Source: Candidatus Omnitrophota bacterium (GTDB taxonomy: Bacteria; Omnitrophota; Gorgyraeia; Gygaellales; JAMWDD01). From it: a stretch of 35,399 nucleotides of DNA. Below are positions 1 to 7,819 of this stretch, one piece after another. The notes beneath the pieces were generated by a model. The model saw nothing but the letters and a program-made list of their open reading frames with translations, was not told the DNA's origin and did not search any database. Positions within the stretch are counted from its first letter, which is position 1; every line of letters begins with the position of its first letter. Where the stretch lies: positions 1 to 35,399 of the forward strand of contig JAQUNK010000015.1 of NCBI GenBank assembly GCA_028717645.1, written 5' to 3'. Position numbers and translations under genes: made by a program.

Positions 1-138
1 GGCCCGGTGAGCGCGCATAAACTCATTGAATACCGCCAGGCCAACGGCGGATTCACGGATTTAGCAGACTTAAAGCTCATTAAGGGCCTGCGTAATCAGA
101 CGCTGGAAAAAATAGAAGACCTTGTGGTTATTGAATAA
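1..138 (+). CDS. comEA: ComEA-like helix-hairpin-helix protein, C-terminal end (partial)
   Basis: Only the last 45 codons are in the window, read in frame 1 and ending with TAA. The visible part starts GPVSAHKLIEYR, continues with GGFTDLADL and KLIKGLRNQTLEKIE, and matches the second half of a ComEA-type helix-hairpin-helix domain (G-hairpin, then a helix ending in an IEYR-like motif). ComEA proteins bind incoming DNA at the cell surface during transformation. The gene runs directly into comEC with a 17-bp overlap, which is the usual competence pairing and supports the call. The N-terminus and any signal peptide lie outside the window. Confidence 0.8.
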   Translation, partial: GPVSAHKLIEYRQANGGFTDLADLKLIKGLRNQTLEKIEDLVVIE

Positions 139-1621
139 TAAGAAGATCCCTACCGGTTTCCTCGGTGTTTTCTGCGCCGCATTCTGTTCAGGCATTGTCC
201 TTGCTGCTTATACCAGGGTCTCCTTACCCGCATTTTATTTTTACGCTTTTCTCGCTTTTTCCTGTGCTGCGTTTTCACTAGATAAAAGTTTCAGATTCGG
301 TATTTTCATTTGTCTCCTTGCCGTATTTTTAGGAGGTACTTTTTTCAGGAATTCACAGTTTCTTTGCGCCGATCATATCGCCAAACTTACTCCTTACAAA
401 TCTAGAGAAGCTGTGCTGCGCGGAGTGATTATTTCCGACCCCGTCATAGGTAACCGGCGTACCACTTTTATTTTGGACACCCAAGAGGTAATTATCAACC
501 GGCGCACCAGGGCTAGCGGCAGGGTGCAGGTAATTTTTTTCGGGAAGAATGATTTTTTCTACGGCCAGGAGCTTACCTTAGAGGGAAAACTCTACCGGCC
601 GATGAATTTTTCCCTCGGTAAAAAGTTGCGTTATAGAGATTATCTGCAGCAGCAAGGCATATATTCGCTTTTTAGTACCAAGAGAGTGGAGCATCTAAGA
701 AAAAATCAGGCCAATCCCGTCCAGGCACTGGCCTTTTGGCTGAAACATAAAATACAGCAAATTTTACGGCGGCATATCCGCGGCGTGCCGCTGGCAGTGT
801 TAGAGGCAATGCTTCTGGGTGAGCGCCAGGGCATACCAGCCTATTTAAGTACTGCTATGATGCATACCGGCACTATCCATATACTGGTGGTCAGCGGATT
901 TAATGTGGGGATAGTGGCGTTCATCGCCCTGCTCGCCTTAAAAATAATGCGGCTGGCGCGCCGGCCCAGATACTTCGTAACGATCCTTATTATAATCCTT
1001 TATTGCCTGATCACCGGCGCCAGCCTCCCGGTGGTGCGCGCCACGATCATGGCTATAGCTATTTTAGCGGGCAAACTTTTAAAGCGCGAAGCGAACGTTT
1101 ACCAGTCACTCTCCTTGAGCGCTTTGCTTATCCTGTTCTTTAATCCCAGCCAGTTGTTCAATGTCGGGTTCCAGCTTTCCTTTGCCAGCGTCCTGGCGTT
1201 GATCGCGCTTTACCCGAAAATTTATGCCTTGTTCCCGGAAAAATTATGCCGGATAAATATGCTTCGTTTGCTGATCCAGGTATTTTCAGCTTCCTCCAGC
1301 GCCTGGCTGGGGACCGTGGGCCTGGTGGCCTATTATTTTAATATTTTCTCTGTGCTGGGGATACCCGCCAACATGCTTATTGCGCCCTACGCCTCTTTGA
1401 TCACTGCTGCGGCCCTCAGCCTCGTTTTCATCGGCGCCAGCCTCCCGGCGCTGGCCTTTTTGTTCGCCGCAAGCGCTGAACTCTTCGCCCTTATTTTGAT
1501 CGAAATAAACCTCTTTTTCAGCCACCTACCGCACGCATATTTTAATATCCCGCAGCTTAATTTTATTTATGTTTTCATCTACTATGCGGCCTTGATTTTG
1601 TTCGTTCTTCCGCAGAAATAA
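122..1621 (+). CDS. comEC: ComEC/Rec2-family competence channel protein
   Basis: This 499-residue polytopic inner-membrane protein belongs to the ComEC/Rec2 family, the channel that carries single-stranded DNA into the cytoplasm. An N-terminal membrane segment precedes a soluble OB-like (DUF4131-type) region at about residues 80-190. The Competence domain follows, with the family motif LLGERQGIP near residue 229 and HILVVSGFNVG near 252, then multiple membrane helices. The C-terminal metallo-beta-lactamase-like domain of longer ComEC proteins is absent, so this is the short form. The start is uncertain: TTG at 122 overlaps comEA, a second in-frame TTG lies at 131, and neither has a clear Shine-Dalgarno sequence. 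Its place right after comEA implies co-transcription. Confidence 0.88.
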   Translation: MWLLNNKKIPTGFLGVFCAAFCSGIVLAAYTRVSLPAFYFYAFLAFSCAAFSLDKSFRFGIFICLLAVFLGGTFFRNSQFLCADHIAKLTPYKSREAVLRGVIISDPVIGNRRTTFILDTQEVIINRRTRASGRVQVIFFGKNDFFYGQELTLEGKLYRPMNFSLGKKLRYRDYLQQQGIYSLFSTKRVEHLRKNQANPVQALAFWLKHKIQQILRRHIRGVPLAVLEAMLLGERQGIPAYLSTAMMHTGTIHILVVSGFNVGIVAFIALLALKIMRLARRPRYFVTILIIILYCLITGASLPVVRATIMAIAILAGKLLKREANVYQSLSLSALLILFFNPSQLFNVGFQLSFASVLALIALYPKIYALFPEKLCRINMLRLLIQVFSASSSAWLGTVGLVAYYFNIFSVLGIPANMLIAPYASLITAAALSLVFIGASLPALAFLFAASAELFALILIEINLFFSHLPHAYFNIPQLNFIYVFIYYAALILFVLPQK

Positions 1622-1683
1622 ACCGAAATCAGCCTCTTTATATTCGTTGACAATGGCCCCTGTCTATGTTAATTTATAACTCT

Positions 1684-3237
1684 ATGAGAAGGCTCATTTT
1701 TCCACTAATCCTTTTTCTTTTAATCACTTTCGCGCCTGTAGAAAAGGCTTTTTCCTACTGGATCTGGACCCCCTCGACCGGTAAATGGGTCAATCCTAAG
1801 TATGCCCCCAAGTCTACACCCAAAGAGCAGTTAGAATATTCCTTAAGTTTTTATAAAGAGAAGAAATACAGCGACGCGGAGCGGGAGCTGAAGAGCCTGC
1901 TGAAATATTATCCTAAAGCCGCAGAGGCCGCAGAGGCGCAGTATTACCTGGGTATTGTTTATGAAGCCGAGGATAAAGACTACGAGGCCTACCAGGCTTA
2001 CCAGAAGGTGGTCGACAAATACCCTTTTAGCGAGAGGATCCAGGAGATCAACGAACGCGAATTTAAGATCGCGGAGAAGTTTATGAGTGGCGAGAAACGT
2101 AAATTCGCCGGTATGCCTTTGCCCGTGGATAATCCGTCGATCGAGATCTTTAGCAAGATCGTTTCGAATTCCCAATACGGGCCTCTTGCGCCGGTGGCCC
2201 AATATAAACTTGGCCTGGTCCTGATGGGCCTGGCCAGGTATTCCGAGGCAGACGAAGCCTTCGAGAAGGTGATCTCGAATTACCCGACCAGCGAATGGGC
2301 TGAAGCGGCAAAATACCAGCTCGCGGCTACCCAGGCGAAACAATCCCAGGGCCCGGAGTATGACCAGGTTTCCATGCAGGAGGCAAAGAATAAATTTGAG
2401 CAGTTCGTCAAAGAGCATCCCGATGCCAGCCTTTCCAAAGAGGCCGAGAAGAATATCTCCGAACTGAAGAATAAAGAGGCCGAGGCAAATTATAATATTG
2501 CCGTATTCTACGAAAAACAAAAGGCCTATGCCGCGGCCAAGGATTATTGCCAGTTGGTAGTGGATAATTATTCCGAGACCCCCTGGGCGAAACAGGCCGA
2601 GGCCAAAATAAAAGAAATAGACGTGCGGCTGGAGGGCAATAAAAAGATAGATAAGAAGGTCCTGAAAGAGATAAAAAAAGAAAAGAATTTAAGCGCCAGG
2701 CAGGATAAGTTAACGGTAAAACAAAGCAAGCTCGAAGAGAAAAAGAGGCTGAAGGCCGAAAAGACAACGCAAAAACTCGCCGAGAAACAGGCCAAAAAAG
2801 ACGCCCGCGCCCAAAAGGCCGCTGAAAAGCTGGCTAAAAAAGAACAAGACAAGCAGGCCAAAATAGAAAAGATCAGATCAGCCAAAGAAACAAAGGCCAA
2901 GCAAAAAGAGGCAAAAACCCTGGCTACATTAGATAAAAAAACCCTGAAACAGGCCAAGATAGATGCGGCAAAGCAGACAAAACAGGCCAAGATCGAGGCT
3001 ACAAGGCAGGCGAAACAAGCGAAAGCTGAGGCGGCTAAACAGAAGAAGGCCGCGAAATTAGAAGAGAAGAAAATTGCCCGGGAAGAAAAGATCAGAAAGG
3101 CCAAAGAAGCAAGGGAAAGAAAATTACGCGAGGCCGCAGAGAAAAAACAGAAAAAAATAGAAGCAAAGCGCGCAAAAGAGGAAGCGCAGAGGCTGGAAAA
3201 AGAGCGCCGTCTTTTAGAAAAAGCCGCAGTCAAATAA
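1684..3237 (+). CDS. Secreted TPR protein (BamD/YfiO-like) with long Lys/Ala/Glu-rich tail
   Basis: A signal peptide (MRRLIFPLILFLLITFAP, cleavage near FSYW) is followed by TPR-like units of the BamD/YbgF kind: YSDAERELKSLLKYYP, YEAYQAYQKVVDKYP, YSEADEAFEKVISNYP and AAAKDYCQLVVDNY. This suggests an envelope protein that works with outer-membrane assembly factors. There is no lipobox Cys, so it is not a classical BamD lipoprotein. From about residue 325 to the end the protein changes to an uninterrupted Lys/Ala/Glu/Arg-rich stretch of roughly 190 residues, predicted to be a single long charged helix or coiled coil. I chose ATG 1684 because it gives a compact signal peptide. ATG 1666 is also in frame. 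Neither start has a clear Shine-Dalgarno. The lptE-like gene follows 11 bp downstream. Confidence 0.75.
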   Translation: MRRLIFPLILFLLITFAPVEKAFSYWIWTPSTGKWVNPKYAPKSTPKEQLEYSLSFYKEKKYSDAERELKSLLKYYPKAAEAAEAQYYLGIVYEAEDKDYEAYQAYQKVVDKYPFSERIQEINEREFKIAEKFMSGEKRKFAGMPLPVDNPSIEIFSKIVSNSQYGPLAPVAQYKLGLVLMGLARYSEADEAFEKVISNYPTSEWAEAAKYQLAATQAKQSQGPEYDQVSMQEAKNKFEQFVKEHPDASLSKEAEKNISELKNKEAEANYNIAVFYEKQKAYAAAKDYCQLVVDNYSETPWAKQAEAKIKEIDVRLEGNKKIDKKVLKEIKKEKNLSARQDKLTVKQSKLEEKKRLKAEKTTQKLAEKQAKKDARAQKAAEKLAKKEQDKQAKIEKIRSAKETKAKQKEAKTLATLDKKTLKQAKIDAAKQTKQAKIEATRQAKQAKAEAAKQKKAAKLEEKKIAREEKIRKAKEARERKLREAAEKKQKKIEAKRAKEEAQRLEKERRLLEKAAVK

Positions 3238-3248
3238 AAGAGGTCATT

Positions 3249-3791
3249 ATGCAGAAAAGAGGTCTTTTTAAAATTATCGCCTTGGTTTTTCTTGTCTCCG
3301 GATGCGGTTATACTACCCGTTCGCAAGTTATGGATAAATATAAGACCATTTATGTCCGCCAGTTCCAGAATAAAATAGATATTACCTCCGAGTCATCGGC
3401 CGCGCGTATGCTCAAAACCAATTTCCCGGCCATAGAAACCGAAATTACCAAGGCGGTCATCGACCGTTTTATCTGGGACGGAGACCTGCGCCCGTCAAGA
3501 GAAGAAGATGCCGACCTCATCCTGAAAGGCGAAGTTACCGAATTCAGGCGCGATGCCCTGCGCTATATCCAGGATACGGAAGACATAGAGGAATACCGGA
3601 TCACCCTGGTCGTGAACCTTAAACTTATCGATAAAAAAGACAATAAAGTACTCTGGCAGCAGGATAATCTTGCCGGCGATACCTCGTTCTTTACGCAGGG
3701 TAAGCTTGTTCAGTCGGAAGATTCCGCAGTGCAAAACGCGGTTGCGGATCTATCCCGCAGGATCGTAGAGCGAGTCGTAGAAAATTGGTAA
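3249..3791 (+). CDS. lptE: LptE-like LPS-assembly lipoprotein
   Basis: This 180-residue lipoprotein has a typical signal and lipobox (FLVSGC, lipidated Cys19), then a CGYTTRS start to the mature protein, as in the LptE/RlpB family. LptE plugs the LptD barrel in the outer membrane and helps insert lipopolysaccharide. The core has the family's alternating strand/helix pattern, including TIYVRQFQNKID, a central LILKGEVTEFRRDAL strand and LVVNLKLIDKKDNKVLW. Bacterial LptE sequences diverge widely, so the family call is good but the gene name is less certain. AGAGG just upstream of ATG 3249 is a plausible ribosome site. It sits between the TPR protein and holA; an lptE-holA pairing is common in Gram-negative genomes. 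Confidence 0.75.
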   Translation: MQKRGLFKIIALVFLVSGCGYTTRSQVMDKYKTIYVRQFQNKIDITSESSAARMLKTNFPAIETEITKAVIDRFIWDGDLRPSREEDADLILKGEVTEFRRDALRYIQDTEDIEEYRITLVVNLKLIDKKDNKVLWQQDNLAGDTSFFTQGKLVQSEDSAVQNAVADLSRRIVERVVENW

Positions 3792-3794
3792 CAC

Positions 3795-4433
3795 ATGGTT
3801 TATCTATTTATTGGCGAAGATGAAAGTGCCAAGAAAGAAAAGTTACAGCAGATAAAGAGCGAGTTTTTAAACCCCGCCTCTAGCGAATTTAATTACGACC
3901 TTTTATACGCCAAAGAAACAGACGTTTTGAGTTTACAGGAGATCCTCAGCCGCCTGCCGGTAAATTCCCCCAAGCGCCTGGTGGTGCTCAAAGAAGCACA
4001 AAAATCCTCACAAAAAATAAAAGATTTTTTGCTGGAATACGTAAAAGCCAAGCATAACGACGTTATTTTGGTCCTGGATATAGCGCGTCAGGACGCCCGG
4101 GATTCTTTCCTGAAAGGCCTGAGCGTTCACGCGAAAGTAATAAATTTGGGCACGGCTGTTTATACCAGTACCTTTAAATTATGTGATGATTTAGAAAGGA
4201 AGAGGATCAGCGCAGCCCTGGGGATCTTGCATCAATTGCTTTCAGAGGGAGAGAAACCGGAAAGGATCCTCGGAGGCCTACGGTATTGCTGGGAAAGAAA
4301 TTACGGGCTCAACCCGAGGGAAAAAGCCAGGCGGCTTAATCTTTTATTGAACTGCGATATAGATATCAAGCGTAGCCGTCTAAAGGCCGATTTTTCTTTG
4401 GAAAAACTGCTGATCAGCTTATGCTTTTTTTAA
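3795..4433 (+). CDS. holA: DNA polymerase III delta subunit (short form)
   Basis: The protein resembles the N-terminal part of HolA, the clamp-loader delta subunit that opens the sliding clamp: MVYLFIGEDESAKKEKLQQI, then a P-loop-like fold lacking a Walker A, then RLVVLKEAQK and DVILVLDI. At 212 residues it is well below the usual 320-350, and the linker and collar domains are shortened. The C-terminal part keeps helices reminiscent of the delta collar (ALGILHQLLSEGEKPERILGGLRY, then LLLNCDIDIKRSRL). The short form may be genuine in this lineage, since the reading frame is intact. The start is 3 bp after the lptE stop, and its 3' end overlaps rpsT on the other strand by 15 bp. Confidence 0.72.
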   Translation: MVYLFIGEDESAKKEKLQQIKSEFLNPASSEFNYDLLYAKETDVLSLQEILSRLPVNSPKRLVVLKEAQKSSQKIKDFLLEYVKAKHNDVILVLDIARQDARDSFLKGLSVHAKVINLGTAVYTSTFKLCDDLERKRISAALGILHQLLSEGEKPERILGGLRYCWERNYGLNPREKARRLNLLLNCDIDIKRSRLKADFSLEKLLISLCFF

Positions 4434-4685
4434 AAGCTGTTTGGCAAGGCGGGACTTCTTGCGGTCGGCATGCCTTTTGTGAATGATGCCTTTTTTCGCC
4501 GCTTTGTCTAGTTTAGAAAAGACCTGCTGGATCAGTGTCTTGGCCTCGGTGACGTTCTTTTCCGCGACCAATGCCTGGAACTTCTTGATTGCTTTCTTCA
4601 GTTCATTCCTTACTACGATATTATGCAGGTGTCTCTTTTTATCCTGGCGCCTTTTTTTGATCGAAGCTCTGCGTCTAATAGCCAT
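4419..4685 (-). CDS. rpsT: 30S ribosomal protein S20
   Basis: An 88-residue, very basic protein with the S20 layout: N-terminal RRRASIKKRRQDKKRHLHN, the central helix VVRNELKKAIKKF, and the C-terminal GIIHKRHADRKKSRLAKQL. S20 binds 16S rRNA early in small-subunit assembly. On the minus strand AAGGAG precedes ATG 4685 at good spacing. It has its own strong promoter (TTGACA-17-TATATT, 4712-4740), consistent with its being the only minus-strand housekeeping gene here. The stop codon lies inside the end of holA, so the two mRNAs have complementary 3' ends. Confidence 0.95.
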   Translation of the reverse strand: MAIRRRASIKKRRQDKKRHLHNIVVRNELKKAIKKFQALVAEKNVTEAKTLIQQVFSKLDKAAKKGIIHKRHADRKKSRLAKQLLKKA

Positions 4686-4711
4686 AAATTACTCCTTGTT
4701 TTAAGGTTCTA

Positions 4712-4740
4712 AATATAACATAAGAAAAATAAAATGTCAA
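4712..4740 (-). promoter_or_regulatory. rpsT promoter, overlapping the murJ start codon
   Basis: Reading the minus strand, TTGACA (4735-4740) and TATATT (4712-4717) are separated by exactly 17 nt. The predicted start near 4705 leaves a 20-nt leader carrying AAGGAG before the rpsT ATG. The -35 hexamer overlaps the ATG and second codon of the divergent murJ gene, so the two genes share regulatory DNA. Confidence 0.8.
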
Positions 4741-6296
4741 CAAATAAGGCAATCGCCAAATCAACCATCATCATCGCCTCGGCCACGGGCCTCTCGCGCC
4801 TTTTAGGGTTCGTCCGCGATGTGCTTTTTGCCAATTTTTTCGGCACGGGCTTTGCTGCAGAGGCGTTCGTCGTGGCCTTCAGGATCCCCAATCTTTTGCG
4901 CGACTTGGCCGGAGAAGGGGCGGCCAACGCCGCTTTTGTGCCGGTATTTTCCGAATACCTCTACAAAAAAGAGAGGCAAGAGTTCTGGCGGGCGGTCAAC
5001 GCGATGCTGGGGATGGTCCTTTTGGTTTTAAGTATTTTTACCGTTGCCGGCATATTGTTTGCAGAACCGGTCGTGCGGCTGATCGCTCCGGGCTTCTCCC
5101 ACGAAGCGGGAAAATTATTACTTACTACGCAGCTTACCCGGATCACCTTTCCTTACATTTTGCTCATCGGCCTTACCGCCTATCAGATGGGTGTCCTACA
5201 TACCTTCAAATCTTTTCTTACGCCGGCGTTAGGGCCATGCATGCTGAATATCGGCATGATCTTAACCATGATTTTCGCGGTGAAGTTCATGCAAGAGCCG
5301 ATTATCGGAGTGGCCTTGGGTGTGCTTTTGGGTGGATTAATGCAGCTGGCCATCCAGGTGCCTGCGATGTACCGGCAGGGTTACCGTTTTTCGCTGCTAG
5401 ACCTAAAATTAAATTTTAGCCATCCGGCGGTAAAACAGATCGGCAGGCTTCTTTCTCCGCGTATCCTCGGTTCGGCAGTTTACCAGCTGAATGTTTTTGC
5501 CGATACGGTCTTCGCTTCTTTGGCTAATATCGTCGGCGTGGGCGGTATCGCGGCAATATATTATGCCAATAGGATCGTTCAACTGCCTATGGCGATTTTC
5601 GGCATTGCCCTTTCTTCGGCGGTCCTGCCGACGCTGTCAGAGCACGCTGCCCAGAATGATATAACGGCACTCAAAAAAACGCTTAATTTTTCTTTAAAAG
5701 CGATATATCTGATGATCTTTCCGGCGGCAGCCGGTTTGATGGTTTTAGCCTACCCTATTATTAGGGTAATATTCCAGCGCGGTGAATTCGGAGCCTATTC
5801 CACAATGGTAACTTCCCAGGCACTGCTTTTTTATTCCGTGGGGCTCTTGGCATTTGCCTGTACAAAGATCCTCGTTTCCTGTTTTTATTCTTTGCAGGAT
5901 ACGACTACCCCGATCCGCTCTGCGGCCCTGGCCCTGGGCATAAATATAATTTTGGATGCGCTCTTGATGTTCCCCTTAAAAGTCGGGGGCCTGGCCCTGG
6001 CGAGTTCCATATCGGCAACCTTCAATTTCTTTAACCTGCTGCATTTATTGCATAAAAAGATCGGCCCGGTAATCGACGAGCATTCCTACCAGTCTTTTTT
6101 AAAGATCAGCCTGGCCGGCCTGATCATGGCCGTTGCAACGCATTTCATCTGGCAGTATGCCGAGCCGCATTTCCAGGTATATCTGGCCCTGGGCGGGACC
6201 ATCCTTTGCGCGGCGGTTATTTATTTTCTTACCTGCCTATTTTTAAAAGTAAATGAAGTCCACGGATTGATCAGATGGATCTTGAAAATAAAATAA
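4734..6296 (+). CDS. murJ: Lipid II flippase MurJ (MviN)
   Basis: A 520-residue membrane protein of the MOP superfamily, with the MurJ N-terminal signature GLSRLLGFVRDVLFANFFG, then FRIPNLLRDLAGEGA and NAAFVPVFSEY, and about 14 predicted transmembrane helices. MurJ flips lipid II across the inner membrane for peptidoglycan synthesis. Length is normal for the family. The start ATG at 4734 has an AT-rich leader with no clear Shine-Dalgarno, but no other start fits before the conserved N-terminus. The gene is divergent from rpsT and overlaps the following uvrC-like gene by 22 bp, suggesting one transcript. Confidence 0.94.
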   Translation: MSTNKAIAKSTIIIASATGLSRLLGFVRDVLFANFFGTGFAAEAFVVAFRIPNLLRDLAGEGAANAAFVPVFSEYLYKKERQEFWRAVNAMLGMVLLVLSIFTVAGILFAEPVVRLIAPGFSHEAGKLLLTTQLTRITFPYILLIGLTAYQMGVLHTFKSFLTPALGPCMLNIGMILTMIFAVKFMQEPIIGVALGVLLGGLMQLAIQVPAMYRQGYRFSLLDLKLNFSHPAVKQIGRLLSPRILGSAVYQLNVFADTVFASLANIVGVGGIAAIYYANRIVQLPMAIFGIALSSAVLPTLSEHAAQNDITALKKTLNFSLKAIYLMIFPAAAGLMVLAYPIIRVIFQRGEFGAYSTMVTSQALLFYSVGLLAFACTKILVSCFYSLQDTTTPIRSAALALGINIILDALLMFPLKVGGLALASSISATFNFFNLLHLLHKKIGPVIDEHSYQSFLKISLAGLIMAVATHFIWQYAEPHFQVYLALGGTILCAAVIYFLTCLFLKVNEVHGLIRWILKIK

Positions 6297-7516
6297 AGGC
6301 CCTGCCTGAGTCAAGCGGCGTATACATCTTTAAAGATAAAGCAGGGAAGATCTTGTATATCGGCAAGGCCGCGAACTTAAAAAAACGCGTCAGTTCCTAT
6401 TTTACGCGTTATCTTTCCGACAAGAACCAGCGCATGGTTTCTCAGGCCGCCGATATCGAATATATTTTAACGCCCAGCGAGGCCCAGGCAGAACTGAAAG
6501 AAGCGGCAATGATCAAAGACAACCTGCCGCGTTACAATGTGGCCCTGAAGGACGATAAAAGTTTTCCGTTGATCCGGATCAGCGATGAGGCGTATCCACA
6601 GATCGCCATATGCCGCAGGGCCAAGAAATCCGCGCTCGATAGAGCGCGCTATTTTGGGCCATATACCAACGCCAAATTATTGCGCCAGGCGCTAAAAACC
6701 ATCCGTCGCATTTTTGGTTTCCGTTCCTGTAAGCGGCTTCCCCGCGACCCCTGCCTTTATTATCGGCTCAACCTCTGCCCCGGGCCCTGCGCGGGCCATA
6801 TCAGCATTCCTGCTTATCGTGAAATCATTGCCAACGTCATACTTTTTCTGGAAGGCAAACAGGAAACACTTGTAAAAAAACTCGCGGAACAGATGAAAAA
6901 ACTTTCCGCTGAGAAAAAATACGAAGCAGCAGCCCTAATACGCGACCAGGTCAGCGCGCTCGCCTCCATAAAAAAAGAATTCAGCGAAAATGATTTTATT
7001 TCTGGCTTGGATGAGCTGATGCATAAATTGAAATTGCCCAAACTCCCCGAGAGGGTAGAGGCCTTCGATATTTCCAATATTTCCGGGCAGGAAGCAACGG
7101 GTTCCATGGTTTCTTTTTTAAAAGGTACGCCCGACAAGAATAATTACCGCCGTTTTAGGATAAAAACAGTAAAAGGAACGAACGATTATGCCATGCTGGC
7201 AGAAGTGGTCCGGCGTAGGTACGCCCGTTTGAAAGAAGGGGGTAAGGCATTGCCTGATCTCATACTGATCGACGGCGGCAGGCAGCACCTTTTGACCGCC
7301 GAGCGGCAGTTGCTGAGCCTGGGCCTGGAGATCCCCATGATCAGCCTGGCCAAGGAAAAAGAGCATATCTATGCCTTAAGTAGAAGAGAGCCGCTCAGCT
7401 TGCCCGCTGATTCCAAGGCTTTGCACCTGGTCCAGCATATCAGGGATGAGGCACATCGGTTCGCATTGAGCTATCACCATGTGTTGAGAAGAAAGAAATT
7501 AATAGAAAACAAATAA
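6275..7516 (+). CDS. uvrC: Compact UvrC-like excinuclease subunit
   Basis: An N-terminal GIY-YIG nuclease (GVYIF, then ILYIGKAANLKKRVSSYF) is followed by a Cys-containing linker (RSCKRLPRDPCLYYRLNLCPGPC), a UVR motif (KKYEAAALIRDQVSAL) and an RNase H-like endonuclease core with FDISNISG, LILIDGGRQHL and DEAHRFALSYHH. These are the 3' and 5' incision modules of UvrC in nucleotide excision repair. The protein is 413 residues against about 600 in typical UvrC. It stops right after the RNase H-like core, so the tandem helix-hairpin-helix DNA-binding domain is missing, and the region between UVR and RNase H parts is shortened. The next gene starts within its stop codon (TAATG) and also encodes a DNA-repair protein, which supports a repair role. 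Confidence 0.85.
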   Translation: MDLENKIKALPESSGVYIFKDKAGKILYIGKAANLKKRVSSYFTRYLSDKNQRMVSQAADIEYILTPSEAQAELKEAAMIKDNLPRYNVALKDDKSFPLIRISDEAYPQIAICRRAKKSALDRARYFGPYTNAKLLRQALKTIRRIFGFRSCKRLPRDPCLYYRLNLCPGPCAGHISIPAYREIIANVILFLEGKQETLVKKLAEQMKKLSAEKKYEAAALIRDQVSALASIKKEFSENDFISGLDELMHKLKLPKLPERVEAFDISNISGQEATGSMVSFLKGTPDKNNYRRFRIKTVKGTNDYAMLAEVVRRRYARLKEGGKALPDLILIDGGRQHLLTAERQLLSLGLEIPMISLAKEKEHIYALSRREPLSLPADSKALHLVQHIRDEAHRFALSYHHVLRRKKLIENK

Positions 7517-7791
7517 TGATGACGCCATTCGCTAAAAAAGTTTATAAAGCAGTATTGACCATCCCGCTGGGAGAAGTGCGCACCTATAAATGGGTGGCGA
7601 GAAAGATCGGTAAGCCTGCCGCAGTGAGAGCAGTGGGCCAGGCGTTAAAAAATAATCCTTACCCTTTGCTGATTCCCTGCCACCGCGTGGTAAGTTCTGG
7701 CGGTTCTTTGGGTGGCTATGCCTGGGGTGGGGAAAAAAGAAAAAGGGCGCTCTTAAATTTAGAGAGCAAAATAAGGCAAACGATGTTATAA
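7516..7791 (+). CDS. Methylated-DNA alkyltransferase domain protein (MGMT/Ogt family)
   Basis: A 91-residue protein consisting only of the DNA-binding and active-site domain of O6-alkylguanine-DNA alkyltransferases. It has the helix-turn-helix with a RAVGQALKNNP motif and the catalytic PCHRVV, with the reactive Cys intact. This distinguishes it from ATL proteins, in which that Cys is replaced. The N-terminal domain of full-length Ogt/Ada-C (about 160 residues) is missing. The start codon overlaps the upstream stop as TAATG, which implies translational coupling to the uvrC-like gene. ATL proteins are known to channel alkyl damage into nucleotide excision repair, so the pairing may be functional; that part is inference. 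Confidence 0.88.
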   Translation: MMTPFAKKVYKAVLTIPLGEVRTYKWVARKIGKPAAVRAVGQALKNNPYPLLIPCHRVVSSGGSLGGYAWGGEKRKRALLNLESKIRQTML

Positions 7792-7819
7792 TATACTCCT
7801 TAAAAATAAAGGGGGAACT

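Noticed and set aside
1647-1680. TTGACA before the TPR gene as a promoter
   Set aside because: The only good -10 (TATAAC, 1675-1680) is 22 nt away and would start transcription inside the gene; 17-nt spacing gives a poor hexamer.
1843-2520. Minus-strand 225-codon open frame inside the TPR gene
   Set aside because: Antisense to a clear TPR protein and of no recognisable family.
2568-3326. Open frame on the minus strand opposite the TPR protein tail
   Set aside because: Ser/Phe-rich shadow of the Lys/Ala/Glu repeats on the other strand; no ribosome site or family resemblance.
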